Part shown: one piece after another, positions 33,018-45,524 of the stretch
How the letters are laid out: each line of letters starts with the position of its first letter
Numbering within the stretch: position 1 is the stretch's first letter
From: Arabidopsis thaliana
Lineage: Eukaryota; Streptophyta; Magnoliopsida; Brassicales; Brassicaceae
Direction: 5' to 3'
DNA: 64,000 bases
Assembly: GCF_000001735.4 (NCBI RefSeq)
Contig: NC_003074.8
Location: 20,591,261-20,655,260 of the forward strand
Position numbers and translations under genes: made by a program
The notes under the pieces: generated by a model
Database searches by the model: none
What the model was told of the DNA's origin: nothing
The model's input: only the letters and a program-made list of their open reading frames with translations

Positions 33018-36000
33018 CTAAATTCCATTCTCAACAGCCTCTGTCCTTTGTAAGACAGGAAGATCCTTATGGGTGTAAACGATTCCATTGTCTCCATCCA
33101 CAACTTGTCCCTTTCCTCTCATTATCCTGTCATTCATCACCACAACCATTTAAACTTCACAGCTTTTGACAAATCAGTGAACTATGGAAGAGAGAGAAAC
33201 AAAATAACTCAATTGTAGTACCATCTTGTTGTCAATAATCCTTCAACTCCAACTGGACCACGGGCATGAATCCTGCTTGTGCTTATTCCCACCTATACAT
33301 AAGAACAAATCACATTGGCCATTTATTCATTGACACTTCTCCATTTGTTTGGTTTATATATGTGATATTATTGGTAACTCTCTCTCTTCCCTACCTCAGC
33401 ACCAAGTCCGAACCTAAAACCATCAGAGAATCTTGTGCTTGCATTGTGGAAAACAGCAGCACTGTCGAGAACACGCAAATATTAGAAGAATTAGTTTTCC
33501 CATATATCCAACTACAAACATTCTATGGACTGGAAAATCAACAGCAGAAAATGTTTTAGTATATATGGTTATTACCTGTCCACTTGGCGGAGGAATATTT
33601 CTGCTACTTCACTATCTTCCGTCACTATGCAATCAGTGTGTGCACTGCTCTCATAAGATAAGACAAAGGAGTGACCACACTTTCAGCACATGCATGGAAT
33701 ACAGAGCGGTAGGTCCTTTGAAAAATTTGAAATCAGCAGTAATTTTACCTTCCATGTTGGTGAATATGATCTATAGCACCATATACGTCTTCTACAATTT
33801 CAACGGTGCAGGCCTTGGAACTGTACTCGTGGTGAAATGATTTTGTTTCCGGAATATTCAGTTTTGCACTTGCTCTTGGCCCACCATACAAAGTGACGCC
33901 TGCAATTTGACACGTACACTTCAGACAAGTCTCTTTGAAAACGGTCAACAAACAAAACACTATCTTAATTTCAGTGTTTATGGTTTGAAATACTCTAGTT
34001 TAGTATTAAATATAAAACAACAGTTGTAAGGAAATCCAGATTGGAAGATAGATCCAAATAATAAAAAAAAAGAATTATTTTCCCAAGCTACTATACTCAC
34101 CTTTGGTTTGCAGAACATAAATAAGATCATCGAGAAAACCATTCTGCTCCAAATCTTTATGTACAAGAAGGGTTTCCTGTTAGGACCAAATAAAAAGAGA
34201 AGGTGAAGTGAGACAAAAAGTACTAAGTGAGAACCAAAAACGAAATCACTTCGCATAAGTGAACAGTAGTGAAAGAGACAAGAATCTCTAACCATCGCAT
34301 TACAGGCTGCTGGATAGTCCAACTTTGCATCGGAAACAATGCGCTTTGCCATGTCCAGTTTACCAGACTTATCAACATATACATGACAGATTCCATCTGG
34401 AAACACCCAAAAAATAAGCCATGTTCTCTCTAGGCCAATCCAACTTAAGAACTTAATGGAACTGAACTTATAAACATACCAGCATGGCCTAGCACTGGGA
34501 TTTTCGTCGAGTTTTTTATTTGAGAAACAAGCTTGTTGCTGCCTCTTGGGATCACAAGATCAATAACGTCATCAAGCTGTACCAAAAATGTAAATGGTGG
34601 GTTCCAGTATAAGTGAAAAAAGCTAATCACTTCTGGGGACTTGCCATTCATATGTATCTATCTGCTTACCTTGAGCAAATCAGGAATCTCCTCTCTTGAG
34701 GTCACAAGTCCTATGAGTTTACCTCCAACAGTCTCCGGAATTGCATCAGTGATCACCTTTAATTTTCCCATGTATTTCAAAAATTAGCCAGACGAATTTT
34801 GGGAAGCAAGCAAATGACTAGATTGAAGTTTACACCAATCTATGAAAAATGAGATCGATGTACCTTGTGTAAGATAGCATTTGATCGACGAGCCTCCTTT
34901 CCACCCTTCAGCAGAAGACCATTTCCACTCCGGATTGCAAGCGAAGCTATCTGTTTTATTTATTGATAGAGCATGGTGTTCAGCGATCAGAACTCACATC
35001 TAAGAGTATAAAGGACAATGACACATGACATACCTGAACAAGTGCATCAGGCCGGGATTCAAAAACAATCAGAAGAACACCTATTGGTGATGAGGTCTTC
35101 TCTAAAATAAGATCATCTGCAACCTGTTACATTATAAATGTCAAGGATAATATGAATTAGACAAAAAATGTCATATTAAGAGGAGGAGGTTTTACATCAT
35201 ATGAGGATATCTCTTCCCTGTATTTAAAATCTAGTTTGGAATTTGGTGGTAAAGTATTGTCGTCAGATTACCTGAGTTTTCTTTAATACACGGCCTATTG
35301 GATCTTCCATTTCGGCTAGCTGGCGAACGGAAGCTGCAAGGCTTGAGATCTATCAAGCACAAAACAGTGTAAAAAGAGAAATAAATACACCATATGAAGA
35401 CAAAAAAAATGGTACAATAAATTAAATCACGCAGTGAATATACTGTCTTACCTTCCCAGGCTTCATAACTAAGCGAGCTACCAAAGACTCTTCATATCCA
35501 GCTTCTTGTGCTGCAGCAACATCTAAATCATTCTCAGCTTTAATTGTTTTCTCATTTACTTCAAGGGCATTGGCAATGTCGTGTAGAATTTGTTTCCTAT
35601 CTTCTGAAGATAAGGCCTGTAAGCAAATTGCATACAAGTTGAGTACACTGGCATAACAAGAAACAATATCTGAATTTGAGTTCACTTGCAATCAAAGCCT
35701 TAACATTACCTGAAGCTTTCTTGAGCTTTCCCTTGCAGCAACTGCCATGTCACGAGAAGTAGTATCTACGACCGGAGCCCATAAATGAGCATCTTGATGG
35801 AACAGGGTACCAACACGCAGTCCTCTAAGGACTTTACTTATATTCTCAGCTGCATATCCACTTCATGAAAATAGCAAAAAAAAAAAAAAATCACTCTTCC
35901 ATCCAACATTATATGTTGTTAGCTTATTGATCAGGGCCTTCTATATTCTGAAATTTCAAGGGAAGACAGGATTCTAAATATTCAGGGAACAAGCTACGTG

Positions 36001-37729
36001 GAGAGAAAAAGATGTGGTAAAGTAGAGAACTTCAACAGTGCTACAATCTTGAGCTTACAATATCGCTCATTTTTTTAATTCCCATACTTTACATTGCAGC
36101 AGAGGAAGAAAAAGAATTATCTGTTTCAAAGTTGGAGACTAAATTTTTTACAACATAGAGTTATGCAGTATAATTACAGATTATGAGTACGGAAGGGCCT
36201 TTTACCTGGTTATGATAACAGGAACGCCACCATAAGCTGCATTAACAGCAGCTTTAACTTTTGCAGTCATACCCCCTCGTCCTAATTTGGACTTTTCGCC
36301 AAAAGTAATCTCGTCCTGGTGTTTTTCTTTAATGAATGTGTGTATTAATTTTGAGGTAGAATCACTTGGAGGGCCAGTGTAAAGGCCCTCAACATCACTT
36401 AGAAGAATCAAAAGATCAGCTTTCAGCTCTAGCGACAGAAGAGCGGCTAAGCTGTCATTATCCCAAAATATACCAGTAGAATCCTGTATACGTTGAAGTA
36501 CAGTGAAGCTGTAAGTTAGTAGACTAAAAGATTCAGAGGAACTAGGAAATTACTTGATTCTAGTTTCATCATGTACAGTCAATAAGTATCGCTTTACAAT
36601 TTCTCACATCTCCAAAGTTAGTAGAACTCTATGTCAAAGAGCAAAAGAAAGGCAATCAACAAACCTTGTAGGGGGCTCTGCGAGTGCTTATAGCATCATT
36701 CTCATTGAAAACTGGAATAACCCTCATCCTCAGCATCGCTTTGACAGTTTCACTAAGTTGCTTCCTGAAATCCTTATCTCTAAAACTGCTATCGGTCACA
36801 AGCATTTGAGCAACCGTCACATCCAACTACCACACAAAAAGACGAAAAAAGCAACACATCAATATTTGAAATGCTTGCCAATAATCAAGACACAACCAAA
36901 AAAAAAAAGCATCGCATCACCTGGTCAAACATAGTCTCATAGTAAGCCATGAGACTGCTCTGCCCAACACCAGCACAAGCCTTCCCATCAAGTTCCATTT
37001 GTGGCTTCTGTAAATCTGCAAAACTGAAAATCCGAAGAGAACAAAAATCAGCACAGAAACACTAAAAACAAAAAAAACTTTAAACTTGTTCCAATAATAT
37101 AACCTGCTGTTGACTAATTGTCTGTATCGAAGCCTTTGTCGACCAAGACCAACGGCACCAGATGACACCAAAATGACCTCAAATCCATCTGAGTTTAACT
37201 CCGCAAGCTGATATTATATTACACAAGTCCTTCAAAAACCATTTTTTCGATTCTGTTTTTAAAGCAAGAACATATATTGAGTATATCAAAATACCTGTTC
37301 ACAGATAGCTCCTAAACGTCCAAGAGCCAATCTTCCACCTTTCCCAGTAACAACTGCAGTCCCAACCTGTAAACAATAACAAAAAATCGATCAAATAGAG
37401 ATAAGGGTAGTGAGAAAAATCGAAAATTTAGGATTGAAAGAAACAAAATTGTCATTGTTTTTCAACATTACTCCAGATTTCTCCGCCGCCAAAAAACAAA
37501 TGTTAAAAAACTTAAGAAAGCAATCATTGAAAAAGTACGGATTAATACAAATACCAATTGACATCAACCAACAACACAGACGAAGCTCCGATGAAAAAAA
37601 AGTCAAACCCAGGAATGTTTTTGAAGACAATCATCAATCAACAAAAAAAATTCACAGAGAATTTCAAACCTTGACGACGATACGCTTAACGTCTTTGGCG
37701 AACGCGCGTGAACGATCGATCTCCGTCAT
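33018..37729 (-). CDS. P5CS2: Delta-1-pyrroline-5-carboxylate synthase 2 (bifunctional)
   Basis: About 20 exons on the minus strand, from [20 protein letters not shown] (ATG at 37727-37729) to TEAVENGI (stop 33018-33020), giving about 726 residues by recall. The N-terminal glutamate 5-kinase shows [45 protein letters not shown] and the [13 protein letters not shown] exon with [12 protein letters not shown]. The C-terminal gamma-glutamyl-phosphate reductase shows [41 protein letters not shown] and the catalytic Cys in [10 protein letters not shown]. It phosphorylates glutamate and reduces it with NADPH, the committed step of proline synthesis, feedback-inhibited by proline. P5CS2 is the housekeeping, embryo-essential paralogue of P5CS1. 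Exon 1 is short and ends at VVK. All motifs are intact. Several antisense frames within it are shadows. Confidence 0.96.
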
Positions 37730-38453
37730 AGTTTGTGTCTATCGAAAACACGAGAGAACGAGTCAACTTAGTCGGACTCAGTTGAAGGAAGAAGCGGACG
37801 TGGAGAATATTGGATAATCCGGTGTGGAGAGATTCTACTGTGAGGAAGCGAACGGGTTTTTAAGAGCGTAGGACAACTTGTCAAAATAGTCAAATAAGTC
37901 CTTAATCTTTGTAATCATCAAGTAATAATACCCAAGTTGTTAAAACTAACATTTAAGTCCTAATCATAGTGGTTTATGTTAAAGATTCCAATTATCAATA
38001 GATAACGTCTATAGTTTTTTTTTTGTGGATTTGAGAATTGTCTGCATTTTGTCTTGTGTGATTATTTTGTTGTCGGTTGTTCTTAGCAAATGATTGCCAA
38101 CTACCATGTAAACAATTTATTTTGTGTTACTTATGACTAAAATACAAAGATTATAATGTATATGGTATTGTGCCTATATAGAAATGTATCAGAAATCTGT
38201 TGTGGTTATTTATTTGATATTTTTTGTCTGTAAAGTGTTTATTATATACCTTAATTATTCTTAGTATCAAAAATTCAAAAACTCATCGCAATAGCACTAA
38301 TTTCAAACTAAAATTTGTGGCAAAATTGTTTTTAATTCTTTGTAAAATCATTTGCACTTTACTCAGTAAAATTTGTTAAGGTTAGAAGTTTTAACAAATT
38401 ATATGGCCGAATTGTAAAATAGTTATAAGTTAAGATTCATTTTGTATTTTTCT

Positions 38454-38507
38454 GAACCTTTTATAAAATACTTTTTTTTTTGGATAAGAACCTTTTATAA
38501 AATACTT
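38454..38507. repeat. 20-bp direct repeat flanking a T-run mini-insertion
   Basis: gaaccttttataaaatactt at 38454-38473 is repeated exactly at 38488-38507, enclosing eight T followed by GGATAA. A long target-site-like duplication around a homopolymer tail is the footprint expected of a poly(A)-primed retroposition carrying almost only its tail. Repair slippage is the alternative. Confidence 0.7.
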
Positions 38508-38508
38508 A

Positions 38509-38775
38509 GATCATCTCCATTGGTAATCTCTCAAAAGAGTTTCTCACTACTAATATAATAAAAATAATAAAAAGAGAAGAGAGAGAGAGTGTAGAAAGTT
38601 TCTCAAGTGAGAAACTATGAGATACTCTCTACAAGCCATCATTATATTTCTCTTATCTCAATTGGTTCAATTTTTTCATTAAAATAAAAATTTAATTATA
38701 TAATAAAAATTTAGTAAAATACTAATATTTTTTTTGTTTGAGAAACCAAAAGGTTTCTCCTTGATGGAGATGCCT
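38509..38775. mobile_element. PIF/Harbinger-like MITE with TTA target duplication
   Basis: A 267-bp non-coding element begins GATCATCTCCAT and ends ATGGAGATGCCT, so the ends are inverted copies sharing CATCTCCAT. It is flanked on both sides by TTA (38506-38508 and 38776-38778), the target duplication of PIF/Harbinger elements. Inside are two further small hairpins (AGTTTCTC-AAGT-GAGAAACT and GAGAAACC-AAAA-GGTTTCTC). Non-autonomous; the subfamily is not known to me. Confidence 0.65.
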
Positions 38776-38834
38776 TTAGGTTTACTTTATATTATTATTC
38801 ATGTTTTTAACTAAATTTTTCCAACCACATGGCG

Positions 38835-38852
38835 CCACGTGATGACGTGTGG
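38835..38852. promoter_or_regulatory. G-box plus ABRE pair (CCACGTGATGACGTGTGG)
   Basis: Two ACGT cores nine bases apart in a near-palindrome, about 1.1 kb upstream of the P5CS2 start and just outside the MITE. A close pair of ABRE-like elements is what ABA-responsive promoters usually need. Which gene, if any, it serves is unknown. Confidence 0.4.
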
Positions 38853-39616
38853 TGGTGCAGGCTAAAAGAATCAGGGTGTGGCGCAGTGGATTAACTCTAT
38901 GGTGGTGGGGTATTTTGGGTAATTTAAAAATTGGCGGCTGAGAGAGCTTCGTGAACGTGAACAACACAAAGGTTTTTGGACAACAAAGCAAGTTTACTTG
39001 GCAATATCTCCATGAAACTTATCAATATATTCCTAATTCATACGCGGCGCCACAACATTTCTTTATCATCATTAGTTTTTTAATTTGTTATCGTTAAGTC
39101 CAAATTTCATATGATTTTGACACAATATGTGACATTTGCTCTATTTAGTAATAATAACAATCGTCCATATATTTACAAGGAAATGTTTATTTTATAGATA
39201 TGGAGAATTTCAGTGTATTTAGAGACGAGCACTTGTGTTTTGTCTTTTGTTTTCATCAGTTTATTCTTAATTTTAATTTTCTATAGTCATTGGTAGATCC
39301 CACGGTAATCACTAAAAGGTCAGTTGCCTCCCAAAGTTTTTTATTTATAAATCTTTTTAAAGGTCCAAGGGTCCATCTAAATGCCTCGAGTGTCGAGTCT
39401 AATTAGTCTTTCGCACAAGTTTCAGTTATTTATTTAGTTCTCTTTAAAATATTACGTAACGCTTACTAGTTTTGTTTCCTAGTAATCTATATGTGCGGGT
39501 AATGATGAAGTATTCATTTATATATACAAAAATCTATAATCATGTAATCCATATGTTTTTTAGATTTTAGCACTAGAAATCTGAGTCTTCGGCCAAGTGT
39601 CCGACTAATTCAAAGA

Positions 39617-39684
39617 TGAATCTGTTATTTGATGAAGAGTTTTCTGCACATCAAATAACTTGAATCTATTATTTGATGAAGAGT
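39617..39684. repeat. Direct repeat with internal hairpin
   Basis: A 24-bp unit tgaatct(g/a)ttatttgatg continuing aagagt occurs at 39617-39640 and 39661-39684 (one mismatch). Between them, gttatttgatg (39624-39634) pairs perfectly with catcaaataac (39649-39659) across a 14-base loop. No known element was recognised. Confidence 0.6.
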
Positions 39685-41908
39685 CTACCACAGTCCACAG
39701 ATATTTCATCTAAATGATCAAATGGTTCACACATAATATTTATATACATAGGCAAGCTACACGAATTAGTCTTAGATCTAATACTATCGGTACCACACAC
39801 ATAGTGAAATCATGTATCCCATATTTATACTTAACTTTTTCTTAATCAATTCGTTTTTCTTAGTAATCATGTATCGGACTCATGACGACAGTCTCTTATA
39901 AAGTTGTTACTTTCGCTAATACTGAATCCAATTACTTGTAGTAGTGTATAACACATGTAAATCTTAGACACGCATGTTTTTTTTCGTTTTTTTTTTTTTT
40001 TTTTATATAACTAACATGTTGTGGTTGATAGTAATTCACAAAAAACATATCTTCAGAAGTTTTCTTCTATATGAAAAGTTATGGGACACACGCGTCTTCC
40101 TCTATAATTCTAGCCCAAAAAATTTCGCTTGTGAGGCTAAGAGCCAAACAGTATAAGCCTATATAACAATTGTCCAAACTCATGTCAATTATCAATATAC
40201 GTACGTCTTTCAAGCTCCAACTCTTGTCCAATCTCCATCACTTTTTAACAGGATCCGTTATCTAGATTACGTACGCTACGAATAAACAATTTCACACGGC
40301 AGTAAATGATTATAATCGGTAATATTCTTCTTCTGCTAGTCGTTTGCCATGATACCATTTTTGTCACCAACCAAAAATGATGGCAAATGATGTACTACTA
40401 AAAACTATGTGAAAATGATTTAACAATAGTTTTTTACAATTAAAATGAATATTTAAACAATTTAGATACTATAAACCTTTATAAAGAAGAAGCAATTCTT
40501 TCTCTTACTACTAGTTTTGAAATTCTTGTATAAATGCTGAATATATTGGATCACGTTCCTTAACCACAAAGAGAATTCGAAGAACGTAGTGTCGTAATCT
40601 GGCCCATGGTTTCTTCTATGGATCATGCAAAATTAACAATTTGGCCGACGTGCAAAACAAAAAAAGAAAGCAAACGAATATTTATGTGTACGATTATGAT
40701 TATCTATATATGTATTTTAACTATTATTGTATATATTCATTCGTGGGGTCGAATGGTCACTTCCAAGAATTTATGCCACATTTCAAGATATATGTTCAGC
40801 CGCATGGCCGACATCATCGTTATAGTTTGATATCTTATAAGGGTTCACGATCCAAATTTTTGGTACATGACAAACTGACGATAATAATCAAATTAGTATA
40901 CGAATTTTCGCTATGTGGATTTAAATTAGGGTTCAAGTGCAAAGATGTTGTAAGTATAGTTAATCGAAATCAGAGAATCTAAATTACTTTAAATTAATGT
41001 CTGATCAATATATGCCGCACATTCTATTTTCTATAACATAAGGAATTTTATTATTATTTCAAAGTAAGATGAGATACTTTGTCAACCCATGCACACAAAA
41101 TATGAAATATCTTATCTTTTCTTTCTTTTCTATTTTTAGCAAAAGAAAGAAAGAAAGGGAAAAAAAAAAGAATAATATCTTTTGTGCACTACACTATCAT
41201 AAGAGTTCAGCCAATATGCAACACGAGCCATTTGGATTTTGGTAGGATGGTTTCAATGGAGTTACTAATTAATTTCCGTATAATGGAATTAACTATATAG
41301 CGTTTCTCGACTCAATAGTGACCTCCGAATTTTTATAAAACAATAATAATAATTAAAGGCAAATTTTGATTGGTACTGTTTGAATTAAATTGTTAAAAAT
41401 GTATTTTGAAGAAAAAGAGGTCATCACGACGAGCTTCCAAAAGTGGAAAAGTCTAGTGCCGTCACGTTCAGAGACTATATAATACAAGCAAACAAGAAGT
41501 TACACTTATTTCTTTTTCCTTTTCTGCAGTTTTCTTCACGAACTGGAAAATCTCGTAGCCGTTTAGATATTTTCCTTGCATCCTTTTCACGAGAGTTTTA
41601 AAAAACTTGAACAACACCGGCTAAAAAAGGTTTCTCTTTTGTTTGGAACGACTCTATTAGAAAAACGTTTGATTGTTCTAAAAGGTTGGTTAAAATTAAA
41701 ACTCTTGACATAATAAGTCTTCTATTTTGTTTTATTTTAATATACGTGGTGACAAGACGACGCATATAGAAGAAGAAAATCCAAAGAATCATTATCACTG
41801 TGCTATTAAAAAAATTTCATCGATTAAAAGTTAATAGAGACATGTCGACAAGAAATAAAAGTTAATGTAGACATAAGTGAGCTATAGACCGACAGGAAAA
41901 TAAAAGAA

Positions 41909-41957
41909 AAACAGTTAATACATTTTTTTTATTTATTTATCAAACAGTTAATACATT
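41909..41957. repeat. 16-bp direct repeat flanking a T-rich mini-insertion
   Basis: aaacagttaatacatt at 41909-41924 is repeated exactly at 41942-41957, enclosing a T-run with attt repeats. Same architecture as the insertion at 38454-38507. Confidence 0.6.
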
Positions 41958-42915
41958 ATTAAAGTTAATTCAGTCATCGTGAAAAATGCTTTGAGTGATA
42001 ATCAAAACGAGATTTAGCTTAATACAAACCAACTACTATAGAAGAAAGAAACAGAACCCTTTATTAAACATAAAAATAAAGATACCATTCGTGCTACATC
42101 AGGAAAAGTATTCGACAATAATTGAATGGAGACACTGCCCATTATGTTTGATATGCATATGTTCTCGAGATGTTGTGAAGTTCTAAAAAATCGAATAGAG
42201 ATATGCAGATGTTTTTTAAAAGATTTATATTCCAATAATGGGCTTTAGCTGCCCTCTTTCCTTTGCAATAATGGGCTTTTACTCTAATTTGTAGTAGTTT
42301 TTTTTTCTATACCACTAACTTGTAGATTATTTCAAGTAAGAGACATAAACAAATACAGTATAACCACGTTTGTAAATTTTGGTTAAATTCTGCTTAGCAA
42401 AATGCCCCCCAAATAAAATTAAATACTATAAACACCAAGTTTACAAGCCAAAACCAACTACACTACTACAGTATTTTTAATTTTAAAGAATCCACAACAT
42501 ACACCATTAATATCATAATCTCAAACCCAACTTTAATGACTTTTGATTGCCACTTAAAACATCTCTACAATACCTCATTTTACATGCTCCAATTCCCCAT
42601 TACCAACTATAATCTTACTCCATCTCTTATTCACCACTTACATTTTTCCAAATCACATTCTCACCAAAAAAAAACTGATTTCATTATAAAAACTCTCAAC
42701 ATTTTTTTCCAAATATAATCAAAATAGTTTTCAAAAGTAGTCTTGACTTTCAACATTACTTTTTTTTTTTTTTAACATCTTCATTTTATTGATATTGTAC
42801 TTTCAACATTCCTTTTCCTCCAAGGCTTTCAAACAAGATAATTTGTCTTCTTTTTTTTTTAATTTATTTAAAATCTTTTTTTAATGATGTATAATTGGAG
42901 CCTCCTTTAAATTAG

Positions 42916-42921
42916 GGCCCA
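42916..42921. promoter_or_regulatory. Site II core (GGCCCA) of eIF6A
   Basis: Part of ttagggcccaaac, about 100 bases upstream of the CT-rich leader of eIF6A. Together with the telo-boxes in the leader intron this is the usual promoter pairing of plant ribosome-biogenesis and translation genes. Confidence 0.5.
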
Positions 42922-43002
42922 AACGGTGGCTTCTTTTAGATTATAACCCAGGGCCGGCGCAACCCTTCTTCTTAACAAAAACCTTTTGATTCCAATTGTT
43001 CT

Positions 43003-43050
43003 TCTCTCTTCTTCTTCTTCTTCTTCTTCTTCTTCTTCGCCGCTTCTTCT
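43003..43050. repeat. (CTT)n tract in the eIF6A leader
   Basis: About a dozen near-perfect CTT units in the presumed 5' UTR exon. Read on the minus strand it yields a poly-Lys open frame that is an artefact. Confidence 0.8.
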
Positions 43051-43073
43051 CTCTCGAATTCACCCCATCTCAA

Positions 43074-43296
43074 GTAAGCTTCTCCTATTTCCTTGTTATA
43101 CCAAACAAACACCATCTTCAAGTCAATTGATTTTGTTACCCTAATTGTTCCCGTCCCCGTCTTGTAATATAATCGAAAAATCGAAACTTTCTGTTTTAGA
43201 GACATGGATTTTGTGAACCCTAATTGTTAACGAATCGTTGATATCTGTGACGTATATAAACCCTAATTTCGTTTTCATGTTTCTTTATCTACGCAG
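43074..43296 (+). promoter_or_regulatory. 5' UTR intron of eIF6A with telo-boxes
   Basis: Donor CAA|GTAAGC at 43074 and acceptor TACGCAG ending at 43296 bound a leader intron that contains AACCCTAA (about 43217) and a perfect AAACCCTAA telo-box (43258-43266). Telo-boxes near the start are typical of translation-machinery genes. Splicing is inferred from consensus. Confidence 0.5.
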
Positions 43297-43320
43297 GTGT
43301 ACGTTAGCCTCCTCCCTCTA

Positions 43321-45052
43321 ATGGCGACTCGTAAGTTTTCTGCAGAGCTTACTTATGATATTGTTGTGTTTACTCTTCTGTGTATTTGACCTTAATGGGA
43401 TTTGTGGGTAATACGCAGGTCTTCAGTTTGAGAACAACTGCGAAGTTGGTGTCTTTTCCAAACTCACTAATGCCTATTGCTTAGTCGCTATAGGAGGCTC
43501 TGAGAACTTTTACAGGTACCTTTTTTTTTTTTCTCTGTAAAGTTTTCAGTATTGTTTTTGCTTCTTCTATTTCACTTTTTTGATGTTTTTGGTTTGATGA
43601 TTTGTGTAGTGCTTTTGAGTCGGAGTTAGCAGATGTTATCCCTATTGTTAAGACCTCTATTGGAGGAACACGAATTATTGGGCGTCTTTGTGCTGGTTAG
43701 CTTTCTCAACTAGCTGTTATATTTTCTTGCTTCAAATCATCGTGATTATTTCATTACTTTAGCGTAGTGAATGTGGTTTTGTGTTTCTTCGTATAGGAAA
43801 CAAGAATGGGCTTCTTGTACCTCATACAACAACTGACCAAGGTAATTTTATACTTCTTTCCTCAGATCGTTTCTCATAACAATTAAGAATTGATTGTTTA
43901 ATACCAGCATGATCCAGTTGTCTGAGATAGAGATTGTAGAGTTTTTGGTGAATATCTTTTATGTAACTTGCCTGAAGCATCTACTCTGCGCCTCTGCCCA
44001 TACCTGTTTCATTTCAGTTTATGAGTGGACTTTTTATAACTGAATAAGCTTTTGGTGAAGATGATTTTCCTCCTTAACTTGTTGATGATTTTGTAATGTT
44101 GCAATATTTATTGAGTCTCTTGTTCTTTTATATTAGAAATCTATATAGGTTTTAGGTCTGTAATTGGTTGCATCTCCTGAGTCCTGCTTATTTTTTTATG
44201 TTTACTCGTCCAGAGCTTCAACACTTAAGGAACAGTCTACCTGATCAAGTTGTGGTCCAGCGAATTGATGAACGTCTGTCTGCTCTTGGAAATTGCATTG
44301 CCTGCAATGACTATGTAGCTCTTGCCCACACCGATCTTGATAAGGTAAAGATTCATGTCATACTTTATTTTTCTAATGAAACCTTTTCAAAAACATATAC
44401 TCTTTTCATGACTGGCAAGAAATGGTGAAAGAATAAGTGCGCATTTTTACAAAAGTTAGCAGAAATGTAATTAAGCCTTTGTAATCACCATGAATCTTAT
44501 ATCTTCTGATGATGATGATAACGATAACAGAGTTGTACGTATGGCGTTTGGTTTGATGCCTCTGGTTCTTGTGTTTTTATTTTGCTTTGATAGGAAACCG
44601 AGGAAATAATAGCGGATGTACTTGGCGTTGAAGTTTTCCGTCAGACAATTGCAGGCAACATTCTCGTGGGCAGTTACTGTGCCCTATCCAACAAAGGTGG
44701 AATGGTAAGAGAATGAAAAACATAACTTCCCTTCGGAAATGGATGGCATTGGCATTGGTCTCTCATTAGAATTTGAATGTCTTTTCTCAAATAGGTCCAT
44801 CCTCACACCTCAGTGGAAGACTTGGAAGAACTCTCAACACTTCTTCAAGTCCCTCTCGTTGCAGGAACCGTGAACCGTGGTAGTGAAGTTATCGCTGCGG
44901 GTATGACCGTTAATGATTGGACCTCTTTCTGCGGTTCAGACACAACTGCGACTGAGCTCTCTGTCATAGACAGCATCTTCAAGCTAAGGGAAGCCCAACC
45001 CAGCTCTATCGTCGATGAGATGAGGAAGTCATTGATCGATACCTATGTTTAA
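43321..45052 (+). CDS. eIF6A: Eukaryotic translation initiation factor 6A
   Basis: Seven exons (43321-43330, 43419-43515, 43610-43695, 43797-43841, 44214-44344, 44594-44704, 44795-45052) join in frame to 245 residues, the full eIF6 length. The sequence covers the five-fold pseudo-symmetric eIF6 barrel: [91 protein letters not shown] and the tail [17 protein letters not shown]. eIF6 is required in the nucleolus for 60S biogenesis and in the cytosol keeps 60S from joining 40S until released. This copy is the essential gene recalled as EMB1624. The first coding exon is only 10 nt. Confidence 0.96.
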
Positions 45053-45524
45053 ATTTTGTTTGTTTGGATGACACACACATCCCAACATCGCCAATGTGTC
45101 AATGTCAGAAAATTTTCATACTCTACTGTTTGCAAGAATTAGCTGTTTTATTTTATTTTTGTGTGGTTTTTAACAGTTTAAAGGAAATCTGTTGATGTCT
45201 CTTTGAATCTTTCTGAGTAAGTGATAAGAAAATTCTCCTTAATACTACACACATTTTCAATTTTCAATTTGGGGTCCACATTAGGTTCAAATTTTAGTGG
45301 AGAAGAAACCATTGGTGAATGGATAACGGTTTTGTTCGGTACAAATCCGAATTCTGCAATTATATGTGTGTAGATAAAGTTAACACCTTTTTCGTTTAGA
45401 TAGTTTGAAGATTAAACTGAAAGTTAGGACCTTTCATTTCCAATCTCTAAACCCATTTCTCTACGATTAGAGAAGCTGACATCAAAATTGAAACTTGGGA
45501 AATTTTTGGATTTGTTCTTCTTCT
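45053..45524. other. Spacer and promoter of FPGS3
   Basis: About 470 bases holding the 3' UTR of eIF6A and the promoter and leader of FPGS3. No other feature seen. Confidence 0.5.

Larger units (their letters stand above)
37730..42915. other. Large intergenic stretch between P5CS2 and eIF6A
   Basis: About 5.2 kb without a convincing gene. It contains the P5CS2 promoter, a 20-bp direct repeat around a T-run (38454-38507), a Harbinger-like MITE (38509-38775), a G-box pair (38835-38852), a hairpin plus direct repeat (39617-39684), a T-run insertion (41909-41957) and two aataatgggcttt boxes near 42234 and 42268. The frame 40641-40982 (113 codons) has no recognisable domain. Confidence 0.55.

Noticed and set aside
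33266-33840. Plus-strand frames of 97 and 135 codons
   Set aside because: Antisense shadows of P5CS2 exons and introns.
40641-40982. 113-codon plus-strand frame with a Tyr-rich start
   Set aside because: No recognisable domain, AT-rich composition and no clear promoter; not supportable as a gene.
42972-43205. Minus-strand frame with a poly-Lys stretch
   Set aside because: Reverse reading of the CTT repeat in the eIF6A leader.
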